Origin: Drosophila persimilis
Taxonomy: Eukaryota > Arthropoda > Insecta > Diptera > Drosophilidae
Length of the DNA stretch: 64,000 bases
Assembly (NCBI RefSeq): GCF_003286085.1
Contig: NW_020825294.1
Span: 3,162,001-3,226,000, forward strand
Direction of reading: 5' to 3'
In this document: one piece after another, positions 37,301 to 48,059 of the stretch
Layout: each line of letters starts with the position of its first letter
Numbering within the stretch: position 1 is the first letter of the stretch
The notes under the pieces: generated by a model
What the model was told of the DNA's origin: nothing
The model's input: only the letters and a program-made list of their open reading frames with translations
The model's database searches: none
Translations under genes and position numbers: made by a program

Positions 37301-38497
37301 TACTCTCTCTGAAACCGATTAAAGAGCTGCACTCGAAACTTCATCTGCCACACAAAGAGCAAACACAGCGACGCCCCCCAAAAAGAGGTGAGATCTGACA
37401 CCATTTCGGGGGGTTGGTGGGAGGTAGGGGGAAGTAAACTCAAAGACGAAGCGGAGTTTCCAGTTTCCAAATAACAACGGCATCGGTGAGTGCTTAAGCT
37501 CATCTATCAAAATATTTGTCGTTGCTTAAGAGCCCGAAAAATAAAAGGAAACTCAAAGCCCAAACAGGTTGAAACAAAATCAATGAATAGGTCTTATAAT
37601 TTTCGGGTATTAAGGTATTTTGAGGTATTTTTGGGATATTTGGTATAGCCTCAAGGAACACAGATATTTGTTTTGCCAGCACAAAGTTCGATCTCTGCCT
37701 TCTCTGCAGCTGTTTTGGAAGACAGACATATCAGCATCCTATTGATCTTGGGATTTTGGGGCCTATGGGAACCTACCTATTTCTGTTTTGGCAGTACAAT
37801 TGAGTACATCCATGTCACATTTCGAAAGCGGCACCCAGCACTTCTCCACACTTATGTGCAAGCAATGGCTTCTCTCCTCTTGAGAGTTATTCGTGCATAT
37901 ATGAAGGCATTCATCGTCTTCACTTGCAGCGAGTCCGATTAGAGCTGAAACGAAAATATGATATGATGTTAATATGCTCTACTATAGTAGATCGATGGAT
38001 TACCTGCTACCAATACTAAGTGCAACCTCATGATGGGGAGGAATTGACATAAGTGGAGCCAAAAAGGTTTTGGTCCGAGGTTTTTTCTATTACCTTCGCG
38101 ATTTGTCACGGATTAGCCACAGATATTGCATAACTTTCTTCATAGATAAGATTGATGTGGCTTGGTCGCTTGTGAAATCTAAAGGGTAACCGAAATAACC
38201 TTAGCCCTTAGACATATTGTATTTATTATAATTTAAGATTTATAAAGTTGTACAATACGATTTACACATTTATCAATTGAACTTCGAGTAGAATTGTGGC
38301 ATAAATAGTCTAAATGGAAGAGGAACTAACGAGATATAATTTCTACATATTTTTGTACTAAAAACGAAAATACATATAGGAATATATAGGCTACATATAC
38401 CTAGGAATAGTCAGTCGGAGCTCAAAGTCTGTTCGGAACAGAGGACTGAATAAAGTCTTCAAATATTACGAAATAACGAGAATTGATGTGTACAGAA
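28321..38497. other. Long stretch without a recognised gene
   Basis: About 10 kb of AT-rich DNA is interrupted by GA/CT microsatellites (28,785-28,815; 28,990-29,015; 30,010-30,050; 32,345-32,365; 36,510-36,525), AAC tracts (30,470-30,490; 30,705-30,722) and CA tracts (36,828-36,840; 36,985-37,005). It could be intergenic or an intron of a gene whose exons lie outside the window. Open frames of 60-177 residues follow the low-complexity tracts and were not accepted. Confidence 0.5.
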
Positions 38498-38940
38498 ATG
38501 GGAAGCCTTATCACAAAACGAAAACGACTAAGACCCTTTCAAGTGTTCTGCGATACAGAGATTGAGGGTCCTGGTCGGATTGTGATCGCCTGTCGCACCA
38601 ACAAGGAGCAGCTCTTCTTCCGCGACTGGCTGGAGTACAAAAACGGATTCGGATGAAGAAATGAAGGCACCCTTCACTGGAGATGCAGGTGATTCGCTGT
38701 ACTCAAGCAGGGATCAGATATTTACCACTTACGACAGGGGGGCCTGGTGGCACAAAGATTGTACGGATAGGTGGGTCTGTACTTACTTTATGCTAATGAC
38801 TGTTGCTAATCTCATAATTTCAGTAACCTTTTCGGCTTGTATGTGAATGGTTAGGTAAACAGCATGGCCGGTAAGGGAATATACTGGAAGACCTGTGGCT
38901 GGTTAAGATATTCAATATATGTATATTCAACTGCAACGTA
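38498..38940 (+). pseudogene. Decayed fibrinogen-related protein gene
   Basis: The 5' frame (ATG 38498, stop 38654) contains RPFQVFCDTEIEGPG then FFRDWLEYKNGFG. These are the start of a fibrinogen-like C-terminal domain (family pattern PFxVxCDxExxGPGW...DFxRxWxEYKxGFG). After a deletion the domain resumes with AGDSLYSSRDQIFTTYDRG, AWWHKDCTDS and NLFGLYVNG, the part near the domain's end (usual pattern GDSL...FSTxDRD...GAWWxxxCxxSNLNGxY). An intron with good GT-AG borders is retained at 38771-38823, so this copy is DNA-derived and not processed. KGIYWKT then matches the family's last block. A stop after GFG, the missing middle of the domain including the calcium-binding segment, a further stop after VNG and replacement of the conserved GPGW Trp by Arg show that it is broken. 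The intact family functions as secreted lectins. Confidence 0.8.
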
Positions 38941-40072
38941 TTCCTGTACTTGTATTCTTTACATCTAACTCTGACTCTTTTCTAAATAGATATGTATTCA
39001 GTTCTATGCATGTTCTGTATTCTTTCGAGTGAGTAAAGGTATTAAGCAGGCAAAGCAATCATAGCTCGGACAATATCTAATAAAGCTGGATATTGACCAC
39101 AGAAACCGACAGTCTGCTCCATCTATTGTCGTTTAAACGAACTAACTGCTATTTCTTTGACTAGAGACATCTGCTTTATATTACAGTCGCCCCCTATTTT
39201 TTCATTTCAAATATCGCTTGGTAAATGTGAAGTATCGATAGTTTGCAGTGCCTGACAAGGAATTGAAACCCAAACAAACAAATAACCCAAATAACAAATA
39301 AATAAGAAGTCAAGCCCGATGGAAACACTGAAATGCATTCTACTTGGTTATGGAAAGTGAAAGTCCACCAATATATTCCCCTGAGGCAACTCCTGCGAGG
39401 TTGCTGGCATCTGACTAAACCGTCGAATGCCGCATTTCGCTGTATAATTTTTCGTAATTCTGACTTTGAAAACTCTGAAAAACTGGAATTCCAATAAATC
39501 CAATAAAAGCAAGTATTTAAAATAAGCCAATAAAGTAGAAAATTGATTCATTAATCGGATAAAATTATGTGGGCATGGTTGAGGGTTCTATCTAGCTAGA
39601 AATATTCGACGGAACATCGAAATTTAGCAATATGGTTTCCAAGCCTTGACGGAGAACGATTAACCCATTGCAGACCAAGGAGGTATTTTAATATTCCACT
39701 TAAAATAATGAAAATTGAATCATTTTAGCGCAGTTCACGTGAAAGATATCGTGGTTTTTCTTAAGATCAGATGAAAGATGGCATGGATTTACAAGAAGAA
39801 TTTTCAGTCGTTAATATTTTCTGCCATTTACCTCATGTAGTTGAACTATTTAAATAGAGGGGGCTTAAGTGGGCTAATCGAAACAATCAAAGCAATCGCC
39901 CAAAAAAAATAGTTTCATCAAATTATACTAGATTAAAAGTTAAGTTAACTATCCACCATAATTGAGGTAAAACTCTAATAAGTACGTATATATAAAGTAT
40001 AATATACAATTCTTTGACTTGGCAATTTCAAACTTCGCTTAGGCCTTCCACATTTCCACGCTATAAACAACA
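38941..40072. other. PolD3 upstream region
   Basis: AT-rich DNA. A DRE-type palindrome (separate entry) lies at 39233. No coding exon was seen. The 5' leader of PolD3 probably starts close to its ATG, since GCTATAAACAACAATGG immediately precedes the frame. Confidence 0.45.
39233..39240. promoter_or_regulatory. DRE motif TATCGATA
   Basis: This is a perfect 8 bp DNA-replication-related element, the DREF/BEAF-32 target known upstream of replication genes in flies. It lies about 830 bp before PolD3, further than usual, so the link is uncertain. Confidence 0.4.
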
Positions 40073-41365
40073 ATGGGTTTAAAAAAGGCTCTGGACGATT
40101 GTCTTATTGATTTCGATTGTCGCGTGATGATCACCGACCTGCTGGAGGAATACAAACTATCCTACAAGGAGGTGAACGACACTTTGGAGGCGTATATCAA
40201 AGAGCAGGAGCCGGCAACGAAATTCGAGAAGCGATTCCTGGTCCATGGCACGGGGCTGACAAATGGCACAAATGATGAGTTCTACACCATTGTGCAAGAG
40301 AGCAAGCTGGAGGACTGGCGCAACAAGCTGCGGGATGCGCAGTGGCAGCTTTACAGCGTGGAGATTGCAGGGGGCTCCAAGTCGCCGGCGACTGTGTTCC
40401 GTCCCATGCAGCACCTGGAGGTGAAGCTGGCCGGCGTGAAGAGGCGCTCTGGCACCAGAATAGCTGTGGATAGGCCCACAAATGGTGCGCAGAACGCAGG
40501 GCCATCTACCAATGGTGTCCAAAAGGCAGCTCCTGCTTTGAATGGCGGCTCCAAGGGTGCTGCTGCTACAAATGGAGTGAAATCAGAGTCTGTAAAGCCT
40601 GCCACCAGCAAGGAAAACTCTGAAACCGAAATAAAGAAGACATCCCCCAAGGAGCAGACAGCAAAGGGCAAACCTGCAAAGAAGGGCAGCATCAATAGCT
40701 TCTTTTCAGCAGCAGCAGCTCCTGCGGCCGGCAGCAAACCCAAAGAAGTAAAGGCCACGCCAAGCAAAGCCAACACAATGGACAATTTCTTCAAGAAGCA
40801 ACCAGCAGGAGCAGCAGCTCCCACTGCGGTCAAGAAATCCCCTGAAAGTGAGGTCAAGAAATCACCTCCGATTCAGGCGAAGAAGGAACCCACAGCCAAC
40901 ACGTCCATTCAACTGTTTGCCGAAGAGAGCGCCGAATCCTCCGACGAGGAGGAGAAACTGGACAAGATTCGACGCAAAGTAATGGCCTCCGACAACGAGT
41001 CCGACCAGGAGAAGCCCTCCACGAGCAAGCGTCGTCGCATCAGCGATTCCGACGACGACGAACAGCAGCCCTCCAAGAAGAACGCCGAAGAAGAAGTCGT
41101 CACGTTGGATGATGAAATGGAGACGGAACCCTCCAATGAAACCTTTCTGGATGACGAGGGCTTTGTCATTACCCAGCGGAAGCCCACAAAGCAATCAAAG
41201 GCTGTCAAAAAGAAGGCTTCACCGCCAGCTACCAAAAAGAATGGTTCGCCGTCAGATTCGGCTCCAGCGGCCAAGAAGAAATCCCCTCCTGCGTCGACCA
41301 AAGTCAGCAAGGAGGCAGCCAAACAAAAGCAAGGAAACATCATGAGTTTCTTTACCAAAAAGTAG
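40073..41365 (+). CDS. PolD3: DNA polymerase delta subunit 3 (p66/Pol32)
   Basis: It is an accessory subunit of replicative DNA polymerase delta that tethers the enzyme to PCNA and supports break-induced and translesion synthesis in the nucleus. The gene is a single exon of 430 residues, close to human POLD3 (466). Residues 1-120 form the folded N-terminus that binds the B subunit (POLD2). The rest is low complexity, rich in Lys, Ala, Ser and Pro, with acidic blocks (about 283-295 and 325-350). The extreme C-terminus QGNIMSFFTKK (residues 420-430) is a canonical PCNA-interacting box, QxxIxxFF. Two further PIP-like motifs are KGSINSFF (204-211) and ANTMDNFF (233-240). The start is chosen because the ATG has a good fly context (AACAATGG) and opens the conserved region. 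A poly(A) signal follows at 41488. A tail-to-tail neighbour is the SMYD gene on the other strand. Confidence 0.9.
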   Translation: MGLKKALDDCLIDFDCRVMITDLLEEYKLSYKEVNDTLEAYIKEQEPATKFEKRFLVHGTGLTNGTNDEFYTIVQESKLEDWRNKLRDAQWQLYSVEIAGGSKSPATVFRPMQHLEVKLAGVKRRSGTRIAVDRPTNGAQNAGPSTNGVQKAAPALNGGSKGAAATNGVKSESVKPATSKENSETEIKKTSPKEQTAKGKPAKKGSINSFFSAAAAPAAGSKPKEVKATPSKANTMDNFFKKQPAGAAAPTAVKKSPESEVKKSPPIQAKKEPTANTSIQLFAEESAESSDEEEKLDKIRRKVMASDNESDQEKPSTSKRRRISDSDDDEQQPSKKNAEEEVVTLDDEMETEPSNETFLDDEGFVITQRKPTKQSKAVKKKASPPATKKNGSPSDSAPAAKKKSPPASTKVSKEAAKQKQGNIMSFFTKK

Positions 41366-41487
41366 CAGGAGAATTTGAGTGGAAAAATTATACTGGAATG
41401 AATCCAAAAGAATGATTTTAATTGCTTAGTGTTTAAGAAAATGTATTGATCTAAGATTTTTGAATGAATTTCATATACACCAGCGAA

Positions 41488-41493
41488 AATAAA
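41488..41493 (+). terminator. Poly(A) signal of PolD3
   Basis: AATAAA lies 123 bp after the stop codon. Confidence 0.65.
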
Positions 41494-43420
41494 TTATTAT
41501 TAATCTTCTGCCTATTGGCTGGGTCAATTCCGCTCTGTTAATTATATATGTACCTATCTATAAAAAATATAAACTTTTCGTTTCTGTCAATATCTGATAT
41601 CTAGAAGTGTTATTTTTGAGAGAAACATTGTAATTTCACATAAATTAAAAAGAAAAATTGTTAAAATATAGGTGTTGATAAATGAAACAATAAATACTTT
41701 GTATTCTGGAAAAGCATAATTGTTTAAGGCTCTTGTCGATTGGATTAGGGATAAATTTCTATAGTAAAGGTCTGAAATAATCAAAATTGTATGGAATTCT
41801 TTATAATTTTGCATGGCACTAAATGATCGAATTTATGGAATAATAAATATCAAAGCATAGGCACAGATCAATCGATTGTCTGTAAGAGAGAGAATTAAAA
41901 CCATAATTCTACTTTTGATTTTGAGAAATAGTTGGAAAAGTTCACAATAGTTTTAAGGAATAATAAGATATCTATATCTAGGAATTTGTAAATCATAGAA
42001 CTCTCAATAGAAATTTGTAATAACTTTGAAAATTGTGAAACAATCAATGCAATTTCTTCATTGTAAATTAAAATACTTTTCAAAAATTAAGCACAGATCA
42101 ATTTCATAGCTCCACTCTATGTTTCATCCAAGAAATACACAAAAGACTTGAATTTTTGTTGTTAAAAAGAATTTTTATTGCATTTGTTAATAGCTGCTAG
42201 AAGTTTGTTTGAGTATCTTGTTGTTTTGTAATTTGTTTTGTTTAATTATTCATATTCGATTGCGTGTGTGTCTGTATGGATGTGTGTCCGAATGTGTCTG
42301 TGTGTGTGTTGTGTGTGTGTATCTGTGTGAAGACTGCCTGGCCTACGCGTTATCAGTGCGTTTTGTATTCGATTGATTCATATTCGTATATTTTCTTTTT
42401 CTTCATAATCATCATTTTCAACTTTCTTTGTATTGTATGTATTTCAAAACACTTTCAAAAATTAAGGCGAGGTTTAATACAATTTGAATATTGATTAAGT
42501 TATTCTGTTGTTCGTTTCTGCAGTGATTGCGTTTGATTCCTATCTGATTTTTAAGCATTAAAAGCTTACAGTCGGGCTGCCCAATGGCAAGCAAATATAT
42601 ACGTGATTGAGGGAGGGATCTGTATCTGTATCTGTGTCTGGATTTGCATCTGCAACAATAATATATCGTTCCTGGTTTGAGGGCTAACAAGATCGATTCG
42701 ATTCGGTTCGGTTCGAAATGCCTAGGCTTAGGTAGAAGCTTCTCAGAAGCTAAAATTATTTGCTTATAATTAAATTGGATTTTGCTTGGATTTATATATC
42801 TCATAAAGGGTGCGTCACCACCGCCACCCCACTGTACGCCGGGAATAAGCCATTACATCTCATTTAATTTCCGAATAAAATTTAACTAAATTTAGGGAGC
42901 GTACAGCGGGTTGAGAGTGTGTGTTTCTTTGCAGTTTTAGCTCTTTTTTTTTTTTGTTTGTTTCAAAATATTGCTCGCATATGCAAAATGTAAAACTCAT
43001 TTGCTATAAAAATCAGTTGATCGTTTTGTCCTAGAGGGTGTTTGGTGTGATATGAACATAATGGTGTGCATGATATGATTTCTCTACTAAATATGATTTT
43101 TCCTTTGATTCGTTTCGTCAATTTGTTTGTCTTCATTTACTTAATCACCTAAATGAATGTAACATTCGTTTCGTACAATTTAATATCTCAGCACCATTTT
43201 TTTAATAATAGCACAAAGTATATATAATATTTGTATTGTTTGAATCAACAGTAGAATTTTCCTAGAAGTTTTTCATTTCATTTCGTTTCGTTTCGCTTTG
43301 TTTTTGTTTGGTTTTGTGTGTGTTTTTTGTTGTGGTTTGCTCTACAGAATAAAATAGATCTAAGTTAAGTTATGGTTTTTGGTTTGCTTTTTTTGTTGTT
43401 TTTGGTTTTTTGATCGCTTT
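41494..43420. other. Convergent intergenic region and probable SMYD 3' UTR
   Basis: AT-rich DNA with a GT-rich tract (42,262-42,325) and T-rich runs. The minus-strand AATAAA near 42172 could end a roughly 1.2 kb 3' UTR of the SMYD gene. No coding exon was seen. Confidence 0.45.
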
Positions 43421-46400
43421 CTAGACCTGTGTATCTACAACACTCCCATAGGACTCTTCAGCAAATTTGGGCGCAATGTAATCCTCGTAGTAGTTGATGA
43501 ATATATCCTTGAATTCATCGGCTATGAACTCCAGGGCATTCAGCATCTGCATCAATTCCCGATCGTTGCACTTGTAGTTGCTCAATGCCATCACATCCCA
43601 GAAGTAAGCAAAGTATTTCACATACTCGATCGACTGTCCGCCGTATTGGGCCATCACCCCGGGCAGCACGGCGCGCATAATGGATCCCAGTTTATTGAAC
43701 TCCCAGTCATCCAGGACGGTGGCCCCCTCTTCACACCAGAGAGCAATTAGACGAGACGATAGATAGAAAGACAAACACACACAGAGATAGAGATAGTGAT
43801 AGTAGTTTTGCACAAACCGAAAATAAGGAAATTAGTTGGATTTTGAAAATCAGTTAAACGAGAGAATCCTGAATCTGGATGAATGTGAAACAAATGACAT
43901 CTCAAATACAGTGGAAACAGTGCGAAAGCAAGAGCTGGCAATGAATAAAAACAAAGTAAATGATAAACTTTTTAAATATCGAAGCGGTCGCTCTCCCTCT
44001 CTCTATCACGGACATACCACGATGCACCATCAGGCACTGCTCTAGGAGGAGCCGGGCCAGCGCCACCTTGCATTCGTGCAGCTCCATCAGGTGGCACTCG
44101 GCCCGCTCAATGGCGGCATAGAGCTTGCAGCGCTCTTCGATCAGCTCGCAGTCGATGAGGGACGTATTGAAGGACCAGAACCACTCCAGTTTCTGTGCCT
44201 CGCCACAGTGCGGACACACAATCAGCTCGGCTCCGTTGTATTCCGGTTGAGTGTACTCCTCGGACAGCCACCAGCGAAGGTTCGGGGCATGCGGCAGGGC
44301 ATGAGGCGTGAAGATCTCCATGCACTTGGGATTATCACAACGGTAGCGATGGAACTTGTCCTACAAATAGAGCGAAAAGCATTCAATTGAAATGTAAATG
44401 TAGAGCATACTCCCCCCCATCCACTTACGAACTGATCTTCCGTATAGGAAAGCTGGCAGGCGTTGCAGTGGCACTTGATGCCGTGTTCCTTGAGCTGTTT
44501 GCTGCGTTCGCCCTGCCGCAGCTGCTGGTAATTGCCGCTGGCAAAGCAATTATAGATACCCGATCCCGCCGGCAGATCCAGCAGGGCCAAGGCAGTCATC
44601 TTTCTGCCCGAGAACTTGCTGCAGATGGTAGAGGAACAACTGTGGCGACAGAGACTCAGTGTCTCTGGATAGACGGCATAGGCCACGACCGCCACCTCGC
44701 CGGCCAGCAGATGCAGATGGCCCTCCTGCAACCGCATGGGCGCTGCCCACAGCTGGAACTCGTTGAGAGGCGAGAATACATGCGGATCTGCGGGCAGCAC
44801 AAAGGAGCGGCAGTGTGTGAGTGATCGATGGCGAAGCTGACTGATGTGGCGCATCAGCAGAGCCGCACAGAGCAGCTCCCACTCGGCATTCGACATGCGG
44901 GAGGCTGAGGGCAGGCTCTTCTCCAACTGCTCAAAGAAGGTCGTGCATTTGTTCAGGTAAATGGCCAGAATGTGCGCTGCCAGTGCCAGGGCAATCAGCG
45001 TATCCGAAGTGTGCTCCTCCTTAAGCTTCTCCAGTCGCAGCATAGAGCTGTAGCCAATGTCCTGTCTCTCCAGCAGGGCGCCGTTGATGGCTGACCAGAG
45101 CTTGCTGAGTGTCGGCTTCTTCCGGCAATGCGCCAGCAGCTCTGGCAGTCCTGTGATCAGCATTCGCAGGGCCAGCTGCAGAAGACGCGGCATTCCAAAG
45201 ACTTCGCCGAAGGACTCGAACAGTTCGATTTGATGGCCAAAACACTCCACGGAATGAATGGCAGCGTGCTTGACGCGACACTGACGCGAGCAGTAGACAA
45301 CCAGGCGGTTGGAGCAGTAAATGCAGGGAAAAGGAATGAACTGAGTGATGCCACAGTAGTCGCACACCCGACAATTGCCACTCGGCACCATGGCCACCGC
45401 CTCGGACTCGAAGATGAGGGCATTCCTGGCCAGGGCACGGGTGCTATGCAGCGACGAGGAGTTGTCCAACCAGGCACTGTTTTGGGAATTGAAACGATCA
45501 GTTTGTTAATGCCGGTCCCTTGTGGATGATTTCCACTCACATTTCAAAGGCTTTCATGTCGTTGGTTTCGAGATCATCGCCCGTTTGCACAGCCATCTCG
45601 AAACGCTCCACCTTGAGCACCTCGCACTGATGCCAGAGCTCGTGGGTGCGCGTCTCGAAGACCTGGTTCAGTTCGATGTGCAGGAGCTCGTGCAGATGCT
45701 CCTCGCAGAGCGCAAAGTTGCGCAGTTTTAAGGCACAGGCGGCTTGCCGCAGCTTTATCAATGGCAAATACTCCTCCGGATAGCCCAAATCCAGGGCGCA
45801 CAGGCAGTCATCATAGGATTCCTAAAGGACAATAACAATTATTGAAAGAGATCTTGAAAGGAGTAGAAAGCGCACTCACCGCATACAGACCGCAATCGTA
45901 GAGAGCCAGTGAGCGATTGGCATGGGCCAGGGCGGCGGCCAGAGTATTCCTCGCCGGGGCCAGGAAGATGGCCTCTGTGAACAGATCGCTGGCCTTGAGC
46001 GGATGCTTCTCCTTGCGGTATGAGTCATTGCCGGCCTCGCGCAGACGTCGCGACTCCTCCTCCGACTTAAAGTGTCCCGTTTGGTGGCGTAGATGTTGAA
46101 ACCATTTGAGTACATGTGTTCTGTGAGTAATTATGCCAAAAAGGGGGTGGAGGCCGTTACATGGTTGTATATCTGATGGGGATGGGGATGGTGTGGGTTG
46201 GGGTGTAAGGAGGCCACTTAATTATTCACAGAAAATGTCAAAACGAAGTGACCCAAATTCCCAAAATCGACAGCGAAAATGCTACTTAACCGTACGAATG
46301 CATGCAATCAAGGTAGGCCTTATATAAGGTGGTTGCAGTCCAAGAGAGGGCCTTCTTTGCGGTAGCGCAGTCCGTTACGGCTCACAAGGAGTGGGAATGA

Positions 46401-47216
46401 GAGATAAGGCTGTCCAGCAAATTATCCTAACGGACAGACTTACCCTATATTTATATACTCTGCAAGCAATCACTTCAGTACACAACCAGGGCTGAACAGT
46501 TGACCTCCCCCCACCCACAACATTACAAAACACACCTGACAATTACAAAACACATTTCTGAAGCCATTCATTATGATGGCGGATTAGAAAGGCCACGAAT
46601 GTGGAATTAATTTCACATTGTTGCGCGGGGAATTTGCATAATTTGATTGCTGTGCAGCCCTGGGGGCACAAAAACACTTTCGCTCTTACACGCACACCCA
46701 CACACGCGCATGCACTGGGGCACACACACACACGCACACCGACACGAACAACCGTTTGTTTCACCTAAAATCCAACAGCGGCTCCTTCGTCGTTGTTGTT
46801 GTTGTTGTTGCTGGTGTTGGGGATGAAATACTGAGACCGCCCACCGCCCCAATCAGGTCGTCATCCTCTTCCCCGCCATACTCCGGCCTGGAAAGTGGCG
46901 CCGATGTGCTGGCGGCCATAGTGTCGCCGCCATTGCAATCCTTCTGTCCATCGCCGTCCGTCTCCCGATTGAGTTTTTGCCGTTGCACTGGCGTTAGAAG
47001 CAGAAGCAATTGCAGTTCATCTTTATAGTGGAGCTCCTCCCGATTGAGTTGTCGCAGCTGGTGGCCAATTAAATCACCCAGCGACGGAACTGGAGCAGAA
47101 GAAGAAGAAGCAGCAGGAGGAGCAGTAGAAGAAGAAGCAGCGACGGCAGCAGCAAAAGGAGGAGCGGCGGTGGCAGCTTTGTTGTTCACACGCGCAGATG
47201 AAGAGGAAGAGGCCAT
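43421..47216 (-). CDS. SMYD4-family protein (TPR, MYND finger, SET domain), six exons
   Basis: Exons are 47216-46765, 46120-45880, 45821-45541, 45476-44429, 44360-44018 and 43728-43421. All splice phases agree, giving 890 residues. Residues 1-150 are a low-complexity leader with an acidic end. A tetratricopeptide-like stretch follows (about 150-320, including ESRRLREAGNDSYRKEKHPL and LAHANRSLALYDCGLYA). The MYND zinc finger lies at about 363-403, with Cys363/366/376/379/387/391, His399 and Cys403. The SET core spans about 590-640, the post-SET CxCxxC is CHCNAC (660-665), and a helical C-terminus follows. Canonical family members methylate lysines or act as chromatin adaptors. Here NHSC is RHSC (602-605) and the (C)YG motif is CFA (635-637), so the cofactor Asn and catalytic Tyr are missing. 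Catalysis is doubtful although the fold looks intact. The last acceptor (43729-43730) is weaker than the rest. The frame continues upstream of the ATG at 47216 but contains no other ATG. Confidence 0.87.
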
Positions 47217-47806
47217 CACTTGCTTCCTTGCTGTTGTTTGGGGGGGCTTGTGCTTTGCTTTGTTGGTCTTCACGTCTTCTCGCGTCTCACGGTCTCACTG
47301 TCATCCACTCAATGGGCCATGATTTTCCCCTCTTTTGGTCAATGCAGCGCTAATCCTGGCGAGTTAATGGCTATCAATTCGTATGCACTACATCCCGACA
47401 TGCTTAAACTAATGAGAGTTGCTAAAACTTGGGCGAATTTTTGCACGTTATGGCTTTCATATTGATTTTTTGAACATCGCCAGGGTGGCAGCGCGTGCCG
47501 AAAAGGTACTAAAACTTACCCCTGCAAAAAATACCAGCAGAAAATACTAAACATAACCTTTTCTAGCTGTCTGGCAAACTTGTGGGCACCGCCAAGCTTT
47601 GAACATGTGTTATCTGACGGCCTACAAAACTGTGTGTGAAATTGTGAAAATAAGTTCTTATAGCGCACGTTACCATCATTAAACCGTAGAATAAGCAGTC
47701 CGTGTGCTATAGTCACACTTGATAAGAAAGTATACACAATTGCTCTTGTCTTTCTTTTCCAGATTAATCCATTCACACACACACGCACACACACGCACCT
47801 ACACAT

Positions 47807-47818
47807 TGCACTCGGCTC
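47807..47818 (+). promoter_or_regulatory. Metal response element (MTF-1 site)
   Basis: TGCACTCGGCTC matches the MRE consensus TGCRCNCGGCCC at 11 of 12 positions, with the full TGCRCNC core. It lies 242 bp before the transporter's first ATG. MTF-1-dependent zinc induction of fly ZnT35C is established, so the site fits the gene. Confidence 0.65.
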
Positions 47819-47830
47819 TCGCTGTCGCGT

Positions 47831-47931
47831 CTATCAGCCGCAGAAGTTGTAAGTTTTATCTGTCATTTATCTGGTGTTTGCTTTGATCTTATCATTCTCT
47901 GTTAGGCCCAGTCTTCCTTCTCTCGCTTATC
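47831..47931 (-). promoter_or_regulatory. Cluster of five GATA motifs
   Basis: CTATC at 47831 and TTATC at 47856, 47867, 47889 and 47927 all read GATAR on the minus strand within about 100 bp. GATA factors drive gut and Malpighian tubule genes in flies. The role here is inferred from density. Confidence 0.5.
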
Positions 47932-48059
47932 TCTCGCAGCTTCTCTCGGGGGGGATCGAATCTCTGGCATTCCTTCATATAAGAAACATTTCTCCGTCGA
48001 AGTTCCTGTTGTCACGTTGTTTTTGTGTTGTGCCGTGCGTTTAATTGTTAAGCAATAAT

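Larger units (their letters stand above)
47217..48059. promoter_or_regulatory. Divergent promoter region between the SMYD gene and the zinc transporter
   Basis: The start codons lie 843 bp apart, head-to-head. Near the SMYD end is CGGTCTCACTG (47290-47300), one base from the fly Motif 1 promoter element. Near the transporter end are a metal response element and a GATA cluster (separate entries), then TCATATAAG at about 47977, a weak TATA-like string. Confidence 0.5.

Noticed and set aside
40157-41358. Antisense frames over PolD3 (up to 168 residues)
   Set aside because: They are shadows of the PolD3 coding sequence caused by its Lys/Ala/Ser codon composition.
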